DNA of 30,569 nt. It comes from Clostridiales bacterium UBA4080 (GTDB lineage: Bacteria; Bacillota; Clostridia; Lachnospirales; Vallitaleaceae). This document shows positions 15,953 through 24,409 of the stretch, piece after piece (the first letter of the stretch is position 1; each line of letters starts with the position of its first letter). The position numbers were made by a program, and so were the translations under genes. The notes below the pieces were generated by a model. It had not been told where the DNA came from. It was given only the letters and a program-made list of their open reading frames with translations, and did no database searches. The stretch lies in NCBI GenBank assembly GCA_002381865.1, contig DFYO01000008.1:1-30569 (forward strand). The letters are read 5' to 3'.

Positions 15953-17920
15953 TTGACAAAATTGGCTATATTTTTTCAGAGTATTCCTTTTGCAATAAGT
16001 TTAAGCAAGAATGTTTCGTTTGGAACAGTTCTTTTTTTCTGTGCTTTAATAGTAATTATAGCTTCGGCTATAATATGTTTGCAAAGCAAAAAAAAGCATA
16101 AGCTGGAAAAAGAATATAAAAAAGCAAAGGGAAGCCTTGAGGAAAGCATGATAGAGCTTGAATCAGCTAATCTTCAGCTAATTGCAAGTGAAGAGGAGCT
16201 ACATAGACAGTTCCTTGAAATTCAAGAGCAAAAAGAAAAGCTTCGTTTAAGCAAGGAAAGATACAAGCTTGCCATAGAGGGAGCAGAGGTGGGAATATGG
16301 GAGTATGATGTAGCAGAAAAAAAGGTTTATACATCAAAAAAAGGCAAAGAAATATTGGGAAGACAGGATATTGAAGGCAATATTTTAACTCCAAAGCAAA
16401 TAAAGGAGATTGTTTTAGATGGTGATTTCGAAGAGCTTATAGAAAAATACTGCAGGCATATAGACAATAAAACAGACACCATAGAAGCCAGAATAAGAAT
16501 TCGGGTACAAAAAGATAAGTATGCATGGGTTAACGTAAGGGGAAAGGCATTAAGAGATGAATCGGGCAGGGCATTAAGACTTGCAGGATCAATTACTAAT
16601 ATTAACAAGGAAATTTTAGCAGAAGCCAAGATTAAAAAGCTGGCTTATTATGATGCACTAACAAATTTACCAAATAGAGCATATTTTAATCTGATTATGG
16701 AAGAATATATTAATGAGAGTAAATATGAAAAATTTGCAATTATTTTGATTGATTTGGATAACTTCAAATCTATTAACGATTCTATGGGACATAGCTTTGG
16801 AGATGAGATAATTGATAAAGCAGCCAAAAAAATTGAAAAGCATTTAGTTAATAATGAGCTTCTTATAAGGTTTGGCGGAGATGAATTTGTAATTGTGGTG
16901 CCAGGAGTAAAGACCAATAAAGAGATAAAGCAGATGGCAGAGGATATTCTTGCGGAGTTTGAAATGCCATTTTATAATGAGGATTTAACCTTCCATATTA
17001 CCTTAAGTATGGGAATTGCAACCTATCCTTATGATGGTGAAAAGTCAGAAGAGCTTCTAAAGCATGCAGATATGGCATTATATGATGTTAAGGTTAATGG
17101 TAAAAATGCTTATAAAATGTTTTCCTTTGAGCTGGACGAACAGTTCAACCAAAGGATTAATATGGAAAGAGATTTAAGAAAGGCAATTGAAAATAATGAG
17201 TTTGAATTATATTATCAACCAAAGCTGGATTTAAAAATGGAAAGAGTTTATGGCTTTGAAGCATTAATAAGGTGGATTCATCCAGAAAAAGGAATTATTT
17301 CTCCTTTGGATTTTATTCCATTGGCAGAAGAAACAGGCTTGATAATTCCAATTGGAGAATGGGTTATCCGAGATGTTGTTGAGCAGCTTAAAAAGTGGAA
17401 TTCAAGCGGACTTTATAATATGACAATTGCTCTTAACTTATCACCAAAGCAATTTAAGGGAGTATACCTGTTAGAGCTTTTTAATAGTATAAAGGAAGAT
17501 CAGCAGATAGACATGTCAAGACTTGAAGTCGAGATAACAGAATCGACAGCGCTTGAAAATATTGATTCGGCTATTTTTATACTTGAAGAACTGAAGAAGC
17601 TTGGGGTAAAGGTTGCGCTTGATGATTTTGGTACAGGATATTCTTCTTTGAATTATCTTACGCAGCTACCGATTGATTATATAAAAATAGACAAGCAGTT
17701 TATTAACGATACAATTAAGCAAAAATCTGGAGAAGCAATTATTAAATCAGTTATTGAGCTGGCACATGCATGTAATTTTAAGGTTATTGCAGAGGGAGTG
17801 GAAACTGCTAGTCAGATGGAATTTCTTGGAAAAGAAAACTGTGATATGGTTCAGGGATATTATATTAGCGAGCCGCTTCCTGTAGATAGGGCAATTGAGC
17901 TGGCAGTAATGAAGTATTAG
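15953..17920 (+). CDS. Membrane PAS-GGDEF-EAL cyclic-di-GMP protein
   Basis: Predicted c-di-GMP turnover enzyme of 655 aa anchored in the membrane. There is one transmembrane helix at about 22-43, a coiled coil at about 45-100, a PAS sensor domain at about 103-220 (YKLAIEGAEVGIWEYDV), GGDEF at about 225-390 and EAL at about 400-650. The GGDEF signature is intact (RFGGDEF, 306-312), but no RxxD inhibitory site precedes it. The EAL domain keeps EALIRW (436-441), ALNLSPKQF, EVEITES, DDFGTGYSSL, IKIDKQF and EGVETA, so phosphodiesterase activity is likely. Both domains look competent, so the net direction is undecided. The start is TTG 15953, with GGAGG (15940-15944) 8 bases upstream. Confidence 0.93.
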   Translation: MTKLAIFFQSIPFAISLSKNVSFGTVLFFCALIVIIASAIICLQSKKKHKLEKEYKKAKGSLEESMIELESANLQLIASEEELHRQFLEIQEQKEKLRLSKERYKLAIEGAEVGIWEYDVAEKKVYTSKKGKEILGRQDIEGNILTPKQIKEIVLDGDFEELIEKYCRHIDNKTDTIEARIRIRVQKDKYAWVNVRGKALRDESGRALRLAGSITNINKEILAEAKIKKLAYYDALTNLPNRAYFNLIMEEYINESKYEKFAIILIDLDNFKSINDSMGHSFGDEIIDKAAKKIEKHLVNNELLIRFGGDEFVIVVPGVKTNKEIKQMAEDILAEFEMPFYNEDLTFHITLSMGIATYPYDGEKSEELLKHADMALYDVKVNGKNAYKMFSFELDEQFNQRINMERDLRKAIENNEFELYYQPKLDLKMERVYGFEALIRWIHPEKGIISPLDFIPLAEETGLIIPIGEWVIRDVVEQLKKWNSSGLYNMTIALNLSPKQFKGVYLLELFNSIKEDQQIDMSRLEVEITESTALENIDSAIFILEELKKLGVKVALDDFGTGYSSLNYLTQLPIDYIKIDKQFINDTIKQKSGEAIIKSVIELAHACNFKVIAEGVETASQMEFLGKENCDMVQGYYISEPLPVDRAIELAVMKY

Positions 17921-17959
17921 AAGAATTTTGTTTACTTAAGCTAAAAGGAAGCCCTTTCA

Positions 17960-18106
17960 ATGAAAATAAGCAAACTTGTGAACCGAAAGCAAATAGAAAA
18001 GGGTGAGCATCAAGTGTTTATAGTAGAAGGACTTCCTTACAAAATGCCTATTTATAAGGAGTGTATTGAGATTAGGGGTTTACAAAAGAGCTTTAAATCG
18101 TTATAA
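17960..18106 (+). CDS. 48-codon hypothetical ORF between the GGDEF-EAL gene and ileS
   Basis: ATG 17960 to TAA 18104-18106 encodes 48 aa: basic at the start (MKISKLVNRKQIEKGEHQ), then FIVEGLPYKMPIYKE and a basic end (GLQKSFKSL). An AAAAGGA site lies about 10 bases upstream. It fits the 39-base gap after the GGDEF-EAL stop and may be read from the same transcript. No family is recognised and no motif is visible apart from a single Cys35. It could also be chance, since its size is near the noise level. Confidence 0.4.
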   Translation: MKISKLVNRKQIEKGEHQVFIVEGLPYKMPIYKECIEIRGLQKSFKSL

Positions 18107-18121
18107 TAAAACATTGAAATA

Positions 18122-18150
18122 TTATGTTACTTTAGCCTGCGGGCTATAAT
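18122..18150 (+). promoter_or_regulatory. Probable promoter of ileS
   Basis: TTATGT (18122-18127), 17 bases, perfect TATAAT (18145-18150). The leader would be only about 20 bases, which leaves no room for a T-box. Confidence 0.45.
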
Positions 18151-18175
18151 GATAGATTTGTGAGGAGGCAATCCA

Positions 18176-21100
18176 GTGTACGAAAAGGTATCTACGAATT
18201 TGAACTTTGTCGAAAGAGAAAAGAAGGTCTTGGACTTTTGGCGTGAAAACAATATTTTTGAAGAAAGCATTAAAATAAAAAAAGACGGGCCTACATTTAC
18301 GTTTTATGACGGACCGCCAACAGCAAATGGTATGCCTCATATTGGACACGTGCTGACGCGTGTTATTAAGGACATTATCCCAAGATATAGAACTATGAAG
18401 GGAAGCAAGGTTCTTAGAAAGGCGGGCTGGGATACGCATGGGCTGCCAGTCGAGTTAGAGGTAGAAAAGCTATTAGGCCTAGATGGAAAAGAACAGATTG
18501 AAGAATATGGACTTGTACCGTTTATTGATAAATGCAAGGAAAGTGTATGGAAATACAAAGGGCTTTGGGAAGATTTTAGTGGTACAGTTGGTTTTTGGGC
18601 AGATATGGATAATCCGTATGTGACATATCATAATGACTACATTGAATCTGTATGGTGGTCCTTAAAGCAGATTTGGGAAAAGGATTTGCTTTATAAAGGT
18701 CATAAGATTGTACCATATTGCCCACGCTGCGGTACGCCTTTATCTAGTCATGAGGTAGCACAGGGCTATAAGGATGTCAACGAAAAATCAATGGTTGCAA
18801 AGTTTAAGAGTGTTGATATGGAAAACACTTTTTTCCTTGCGTGGACAACTACTCCATGGACCTTGCCTTCAAATGTTGCGCTTGCGGTTAATCCTCAGGA
18901 GGAGTATGTTAAGGTTAAGGAAAACGGTGAGTTTTATATAATGGCTAAGGAACTAGTTGTAAGCATTTTAGGAGAAAATCACGAAATTGTAGAAACCTAC
19001 AAGGGAAAAGATTTGGAATATATGCATTATGAGCCATTATTTGACTTTGTAAATCCAACAGAAAAAGCATTTTATGTAACCTGTGCAGATTTTGTAACCT
19101 TATCAGATGGTACAGGTATTGTACATATTGCACCAGCCTTTGGTGAGGATGATTCAAGAGTGGGTAATGCCTATAAGCTGCCGTTTGTACAATTGGTTGA
19201 TGGCAAGGGCGAATTTACAGAAGAAGCACATTTGTGGACAGGTGTTTTCGTAAAGGAAGCCGATAAGGATATTATTGAGTATCTTGATTCTGTAGGAAAA
19301 ATGAAAAAAGTTCTAGATTATGAGCATTCATATCCGCACTGCTGGAGATGCGATACACCACTTCTTTATTATGCAAGAGAATCCTGGTTTATTAAAATGA
19401 CGGCGGTTAAAAGCCAACTGATAGAGAATAATAAAAAAATAAACTGGCTGCCTGAAAATATTGGAAAAAAACGTTTCGGAGACTGGTTGGAGAATGTTAT
19501 TGATTGGGGAATAAGCAGGGACAGATACTGGGGAACACCTCTTAATATTTGGGAGTGCGAATGCGGACACAGACATGCTATTGGAAGCATTGCTGAGCTT
19601 AAGGAAATGAGCGATAATTGTCCTGAGGATATTGAGCTTCACAGACCATATATTGATGAAGTACATATTAATTGTCCAAAATGTTCTGCAAAAATGACAA
19701 GAGTAACTCCTGTAATTGATTGCTGGTATGATTCAGGTGCAATGCCATTTGCACAATGGCACTATCCTTTTGAAAACAAGGAGATTTTTGAAGATAATTT
19801 TCCAGCGGATTTTATTAGCGAGGCGGTTGACCAGACTAGAGGCTGGTTCTATTCCTTACTAGCTATTTCAACCTTGCTATTTGACAAGCCTGCATATAAA
19901 AACGTTATTGTATTAGGTCTTGTACAAGATGAAAACGGACAGAAGATGTCAAAATCTAAGGGTAATGCAGTTGACCCCTTTGAAGCGCTTAACAAATACG
20001 GAGCGGATGCAATTCGTTGGTATTTTTATAATAACAGCGCACCATGGCTGCCAAATCGATTTTATGATGATGCAGTAGTTGAAGGACAGAGAAAGTTTAT
20101 GGGTACCTTCTGGAATACCTATGCGTTCTATGTATTATATGCAAATATTGATAAGTTTAATCCTATGGATTATAAACTAGAATATGAAAAATTGTCCTTG
20201 ATGGATAAATGGTTATTATCAAAGCTTAACACTCTTGTTAAGACGGTAGACCATAATTTAGAAAACTATAGAATTACGGAATCCTCAAGAGCTATTGAAG
20301 CTTTTGTAGATGATTTAAGTAATTGGTATGTAAGAAGAAGCAGAGAGCGTTTCTGGCAAAAGGATATGCCACAGGATAAAATAAATGCTTTTATGACCTT
20401 ATATGAAGCGCTTGTAACCCTTGCAAAGGTTGCAGCACCTTTTGTACCTTTTATGACAGATGATATTTATAAAAACCTTGTTGCAAATATAGATAAACAA
20501 GCACCTAAGAGTATTCATTTATGTGATTTCCCAGTTGCAGATAATACTAGGATTGATGAAAAGCTTGAAGAGCAAATGGACTTAGTGCTTAGAGTAGTAG
20601 TTGCAGGAAGAGCTTGTAGAAATTCTGCAAATATAAAGAACAGACAACCGCTTGCAAAAATGCACGTAAAATCAGATATTAGCTTGGATAAGGATTATGA
20701 AGAAATCATTATGGAGGAGCTCAATGTAAAGGCAGTCATATTCTCAAATGATTTATCAGAGTTTACTACATATCTGTTTAAGCCACAATTAAGGACAGTC
20801 GGACCAAAATATGGCAAGTCCTTAAACCAGATAAGAGAATATCTTGCAAATGTAGACGGCAATAAAGCAATGGCTGAGTTAGAAGCAGAGGGAGCTTTAA
20901 GCTTTGATGCAAATGGCGAGAAGGTGCAGCTTACAAAAGAGGATCTCTTGATTGAATCAACTAAACAGGAAGGCTTTGAGACAGTGTCGGATAAAGAGCT
21001 TACGGTAGTAATTGATACAAACCTTACAGCAGAGCTAATTGAAGAGGGTTTTGTAAGAGAGATTGTAAGTAAAATTCAGACAATGAGAAAAGAAGCAGAC

Positions 21101-21295
21101 TTTGAGGTTACGGATCATATTGAGTTTTTATATAAGGATAACCAAAGATTAGAAAAAATTATTGAAGAAAACAAAGCTCAAATCGCTGAGGAGACACTTG
21201 CTGATAATATTGCTGCAGGAGATAGTGCTTCAGGGTATACAAAAAACTGGCAAATTAATGGTGAGGATGTAGTTTTCACAGTAATTAAAAAATAA
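18176..21295 (+). CDS. ileS: Isoleucyl-tRNA synthetase (long, type-2-like)
   Basis: Cytosolic class I synthetase charging tRNA-Ile. Its 1039 aa match the long clostridial/eukaryote-like (IleS2) group and not the roughly 920-aa type 1 form. Motifs: HIGH (55-58) in PPTANGMPHIGHVLTR, WDTHGLPVE at 85-93, and the CP1 editing domain with AWTTTPWTLPSN (222-233) and GTGIVHIAPAFGEDD (312-326). KMSKS is at 590-594 in GQKMSKSKGN. Cys pairs CPRC (182-185), CWRC (389-392), CEC (461-463) and CPKC (500-503) suggest zinc sites, and the type 1 C-terminal zinc finger is absent. The start is GTG 18176 with GAGGAGG 7 bases upstream. IleS2 enzymes are known for lower mupirocin sensitivity; whether that holds here is inference. 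Confidence 0.97.
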   Translation: MYEKVSTNLNFVEREKKVLDFWRENNIFEESIKIKKDGPTFTFYDGPPTANGMPHIGHVLTRVIKDIIPRYRTMKGSKVLRKAGWDTHGLPVELEVEKLLGLDGKEQIEEYGLVPFIDKCKESVWKYKGLWEDFSGTVGFWADMDNPYVTYHNDYIESVWWSLKQIWEKDLLYKGHKIVPYCPRCGTPLSSHEVAQGYKDVNEKSMVAKFKSVDMENTFFLAWTTTPWTLPSNVALAVNPQEEYVKVKENGEFYIMAKELVVSILGENHEIVETYKGKDLEYMHYEPLFDFVNPTEKAFYVTCADFVTLSDGTGIVHIAPAFGEDDSRVGNAYKLPFVQLVDGKGEFTEEAHLWTGVFVKEADKDIIEYLDSVGKMKKVLDYEHSYPHCWRCDTPLLYYARESWFIKMTAVKSQLIENNKKINWLPENIGKKRFGDWLENVIDWGISRDRYWGTPLNIWECECGHRHAIGSIAELKEMSDNCPEDIELHRPYIDEVHINCPKCSAKMTRVTPVIDCWYDSGAMPFAQWHYPFENKEIFEDNFPADFISEAVDQTRGWFYSLLAISTLLFDKPAYKNVIVLGLVQDENGQKMSKSKGNAVDPFEALNKYGADAIRWYFYNNSAPWLPNRFYDDAVVEGQRKFMGTFWNTYAFYVLYANIDKFNPMDYKLEYEKLSLMDKWLLSKLNTLVKTVDHNLENYRITESSRAIEAFVDDLSNWYVRRSRERFWQKDMPQDKINAFMTLYEALVTLAKVAAPFVPFMTDDIYKNLVANIDKQAPKSIHLCDFPVADNTRIDEKLEEQMDLVLRVVVAGRACRNSANIKNRQPLAKMHVKSDISLDKDYEEIIMEELNVKAVIFSNDLSEFTTYLFKPQLRTVGPKYGKSLNQIREYLANVDGNKAMAELEAEGALSFDANGEKVQLTKEDLLIESTKQEGFETVSDKELTVVIDTNLTAELIEEGFVREIVSKIQTMRKEADFEVTDHIEFLYKDNQRLEKIIEENKAQIAEETLADNIAAGDSASGYTKNWQINGEDVVFTVIKK

Positions 21296-21343
21296 AATAT
21301 TTTTATTAAACTAGACAGTTTAGGTATGATAGAGATAAGAAAA

Positions 21344-21383
21344 ATAATAATAGCCCCGCAAGCTTTTGCAGGGCTATTATTAT
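21344..21383 (+). terminator. First long hairpin after ileS
   Basis: A near-perfect stem runs from 21344 to 21383 (one C/A mismatch, loop GCTT at 21362-21365). It ends the ileS transcript or protects its 3' end. No T-run follows, unlike the second hairpin 50 bases on. The 21296-21663 gap (368 bases) holds the two hairpins, a promoter candidate and AT-rich sequence without a gene. Confidence 0.6.
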
Positions 21384-21433
21384 ACGAAAAATTAGCTTGC
21401 CCTTGTTATGCACCTAGTTTCTCTTGGAAACTT

Positions 21434-21466
21434 CAATAGCCAGAGGCTATTGTTTTTTGTTTTTTT
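21434..21466 (+). terminator. Rho-independent terminator after ileS
   Basis: CAATAGCC (21434-21441), loop AGA, GGCTATTG (21445-21452), then T6-G-T7. It is the classical intrinsic form. The same AATAGCC/GGCTATT arms occur in the preceding hairpin. Confidence 0.85.
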
Positions 21467-21478
21467 ATAAGCTATAAT
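21451..21478 (+). promoter_or_regulatory. Candidate promoter of glgP
   Basis: TTGTTT (21451-21456), 16 bases, perfect TATAAT (21473-21478). It overlaps the T-run of the terminator. A start near 21485 would give glgP a leader of about 180 bases. A weaker alternative is TTGAAG at 21599 with AATAAT at 21622. Confidence 0.4.
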
Positions 21479-21663
21479 GTTTTTAAGCTAATTTAAGAAA
21501 ACTTACTTCTATTATTGAGAGATGAATTATTTCTAAAATCAGAAGGTGTTTTTTGGATTTTTATTTAAAGTGGATTAAGACTTGATATTATGAGCAGATT
21601 GAAGAAAGAAGTATATGGACAAATAATATATAAAAATAGCTATTTTGTGAATGGAGGAGCAGG

Positions 21664-24129
21664 ATGAACAGACTTAATGTAACAAAAGAAGCCTTTAAAA
21701 ACGAAGTATTAGAGAACATAAAGATAATGTTTAGGAAAACAATAGACCAGGTTACAGAGGAACAAAAATATCAGGCAGTTTCTTATGTAATAAGAGATAT
21801 AATAGTTGATGAGTGGATTGAAACTCATAATACCTATGAAAAGGATGATGTTAAAACCGTATATTATTTATCTATGGAATTTTTGACAGGAAGAGCACTT
21901 GGAAATAATATTATTAATCTTGGTGTCGATAAGCTTGTAAAGGAAGCCTTAGATGAGCTTGGTTTGGATTTGAATTTACTTGAGGATCAGGAGCCTGATG
22001 CAGGCTTAGGAAACGGAGGCTTAGGAAGACTCGCGGCATGCTTTTTGGATTCATTGGCTACACTTGAGTATCCTGCGTATGGCTGCGGTATTCGTTATCG
22101 TTATGGAATATTTGAACAGAAGATTATTGATGGATATCAGTTTGAAAAGCCAGATGAATGGCTGAAAAATGGTAATCCCTTTGAGATAAGAAGAGATGAT
22201 TATGGCGTAGAGGTTAAGTTCGGAGGAGATGTAAGGGTAATTAAGCAGGAGGATGGAAGAGAAAAGTATATTCATGAAAACTATCAGTCTGTAAAAGCAA
22301 TACCCTATGATATTCCTATAATTGGGTATAATAATAATACTGTAAACACTTTGAGAATATGGGATGCTGAAGCAATACAAAGCTTTGATCTTAAGTCCTT
22401 TGACAGAGGGGATTATAATAAAGCGGTAGAGCAGCAGAATCTGGCTAAAACTATTGTAGAGGTGCTTTATCCGAACGATAATCATTATCAAGGCAAGGAA
22501 TTAAGGCTTAAGCAGCAATATTTCTTTATTTCTGCATCTATACAAAGAGCAGTAATTAAGTTTAAGCAGACCAATTCGGACATAAGACAATTGCCAGAAA
22601 AGGTTGTATTTCATATTAACGATACTCATCCATCCTTAACAATACCTGAGCTTATGAGGGTATTAATGGATGAGGAGGGCTTGGAGTGGAGTGTGGCATG
22701 GGGAATTGTTAAAAAAACCTGTGCATATACAAACCATACAATTATGTCAGAGGCTCTTGAAAAATGGCCAATTGAATTATTTAGCAGATTGCTTCCTAGA
22801 ATTTATCAGATTGTTGAGGAAATTAATAGAAGATTTTGTGCCGAGGTTGTGGACAAATTTGGGCAAGATACAGAAAAACTAAGAAGAATGGCAATTGTAT
22901 CGGACGGACAGATTAAAATGGCATGGCTATGTATAGTCGGAAGTTATTCGGTAAATGGAGTAGCAAGGCTGCATTCCGAGATTTTGAAAAAGGAAACGCT
23001 AAAGGATTTTTATGAAATGTATCCTAAAAAGTTTAATAATAAAACAAATGGAATAACTCAAAGAAGATTTTTGCTTCATGCAAATCCAAAGCTTGCAGAT
23101 TGGGTTAGCAGAAAAATAGGAAGTGAGTGGATTACAGATTTAACTCAGATTAGCAAATTAAAAGCTTTTGTAGATGATACGCAGGCACAAAAGGATTTTA
23201 TGCATATCAAATATGAGAATAAGGTAAGATTAGCAGAATACATAAAAAAACATAACGGCATTGATGTTGATCCACGCTCAATTTTTGATGTTCAGGTTAA
23301 AAGACTTCATGAATATAAAAGACAATTAATGAATATTCTACATGTTATGTATTTGTACAATAAGCTTAGAGAAAATCCAGACCTTGATATTATACCAAGA
23401 ACCTTTATCTTTGGAGCAAAATCAGCCCCAGGCTACGAAAGGGCTAAGCTTATAATCAAGCTAATCAATAATGTAGCTAATATAATAAATAATGATATTA
23501 GCATTAATAACAAAATCAAGGTTGTATTTATTGAAAATTATAATGTTTCAAATGCAGAAATAATTTTTGCTGCAGCTGATGTAAGTGAACAAATTTCAAC
23601 TGCCAGCAAGGAGGCCTCTGGAACCGGAAATATGAAGCTGATGCTTAATGGTGCGGTTACTGTGGGAACCTTAGATGGCGCGAATATTGAGATTCTTGAA
23701 GAGGTTGGAGAGGATAATTGCTTTATATTTGGGCTTAAGGCGGATGAAGTAATTAAAATGGAGCATGATGCCTCTTATGACCCTTGGGAATTGTATAACA
23801 ACAATCAAGATATCAGAAAAGTCGTAACTCAGCTTATTAACGGGTTTTATTCACCTGAAAATCCTGATTTATTTAGAATGATATATGACTCCTTGCTTAC
23901 TCATGACGGAGCAAGAGCAGACCAATATTTTATATTAAAAGACTTTGAAGCCTATGCCAAAACTCAGGAGAAGGTGGATATGGTATTTAGAAATCAAAGT
24001 CAATGGGCAAGGATGGCAATGCTGAATACTGCTAGTGCAGGAAAGTTTTCCTCGGACAGAACTATAGAGGAATATGCCCAGGAAATTTGGGAAATCGAAA
24101 AGGTCAAGGTAGATATTCCTTCAGTGTAA
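21664..24129 (+). CDS. glgP: Glycogen/alpha-glucan phosphorylase
   Basis: Cytosolic GT35 enzyme that releases glucose-1-phosphate from alpha-1,4-glucans using phosphate and pyridoxal phosphate. Its 821 aa match the family. It shows YYLSMEFLTGRALGNN near the N-terminus, DAGLGNGGLGRLAACFLDS (substrate and phosphate region), HINDTHP, FDVQVKRLHEYKRQLMN and the PLP site EASGTGNMKLMLNGA with Lys658. TLDGANIEI follows. ATG 21664 has GGAGG upstream (TGGAGGAGCAGG). It is functionally paired with MalQ, encoded 7 kb away on the other strand. A 54-codon gene follows after 34 bases. Confidence 0.96.
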   Translation: MNRLNVTKEAFKNEVLENIKIMFRKTIDQVTEEQKYQAVSYVIRDIIVDEWIETHNTYEKDDVKTVYYLSMEFLTGRALGNNIINLGVDKLVKEALDELGLDLNLLEDQEPDAGLGNGGLGRLAACFLDSLATLEYPAYGCGIRYRYGIFEQKIIDGYQFEKPDEWLKNGNPFEIRRDDYGVEVKFGGDVRVIKQEDGREKYIHENYQSVKAIPYDIPIIGYNNNTVNTLRIWDAEAIQSFDLKSFDRGDYNKAVEQQNLAKTIVEVLYPNDNHYQGKELRLKQQYFFISASIQRAVIKFKQTNSDIRQLPEKVVFHINDTHPSLTIPELMRVLMDEEGLEWSVAWGIVKKTCAYTNHTIMSEALEKWPIELFSRLLPRIYQIVEEINRRFCAEVVDKFGQDTEKLRRMAIVSDGQIKMAWLCIVGSYSVNGVARLHSEILKKETLKDFYEMYPKKFNNKTNGITQRRFLLHANPKLADWVSRKIGSEWITDLTQISKLKAFVDDTQAQKDFMHIKYENKVRLAEYIKKHNGIDVDPRSIFDVQVKRLHEYKRQLMNILHVMYLYNKLRENPDLDIIPRTFIFGAKSAPGYERAKLIIKLINNVANIINNDISINNKIKVVFIENYNVSNAEIIFAAADVSEQISTASKEASGTGNMKLMLNGAVTVGTLDGANIEILEEVGEDNCFIFGLKADEVIKMEHDASYDPWELYNNNQDIRKVVTQLINGFYSPENPDLFRMIYDSLLTHDGARADQYFILKDFEAYAKTQEKVDMVFRNQSQWARMAMLNTASAGKFSSDRTIEEYAQEIWEIEKVKVDIPSV

Positions 24130-24163
24130 AATTGATAAAATTATTAGAACTAGAGGTATTAAT

Positions 24164-24328
24164 ATGGAAATGTTTGAATATATATGTGAGGTCTGTGGAT
24201 ATCTTCACGATGTTCCTGCTTATTGGTCCTCCTTCAAGGCAGAACCCTCTGTGGAGCTTGAGCATCTGAATATGGGAACAGGAGATATATGTACTAATAC
24301 AATACTTACATATAATAAACAAGAATAG
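24164..24328 (+). CDS. 54-aa protein with one rubredoxin-like CxxC knuckle
   Basis: ATG 24164 to TAG 24326-24328 encodes 54 aa. The ribosome site AGAGG (24152-24156) is 7 bases upstream. The N-terminus, MEMFEYICEVCGYLHD, matches the first metal-binding half of rubredoxins (Y-x-C-x-x-C-G-Y). The second CPxC knuckle is missing, and only Cys43 remains further on. It might therefore be a reduced zinc-knuckle protein or a degenerate rubredoxin. It lies just inside the chromosome next to the mobile-element border. Its downstream part could have been altered by the insertion, but the sequence does not prove that. Confidence 0.5.
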   Translation: MEMFEYICEVCGYLHDVPAYWSSFKAEPSVELEHLNMGTGDICTNTILTYNKQE

Positions 24329-24374
24329 CGTCCTTAGGGGCGGTCAAATAGGGATTAATAATCTCTGAAAAATT

Positions 24375-24409
24375 CGGCATAGTCGTTTATAGCGGCTATG
24401 CCGTTTTTT
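24375..24409. terminator. Bidirectional terminator at the element border
   Basis: CGGCATAG (24375-24382) pairs with CTATGCCG (24396-24403) around a 13-base loop. TTTTTT follows on the plus strand and AATTTTT on the minus strand. The recombinase TAG stop (24398-24396) is part of the stem. It ends the leftward element operon and the rightward glgP transcript. Confidence 0.8.

Noticed and set aside
15771..15956. 61-codon plus-strand frame before the GGDEF-EAL gene
   Set aside because: It begins inside the -35 region of a consensus promoter and covers the structured leader. The composition (runs of Ile, Cys, Phe) looks like translated AT-rich noise.
17960..18175. T-box or other riboswitch expected upstream of ileS
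   Set aside because: The gap is too short, a promoter sits 25 bases before the start, and no T-box sequence is present.
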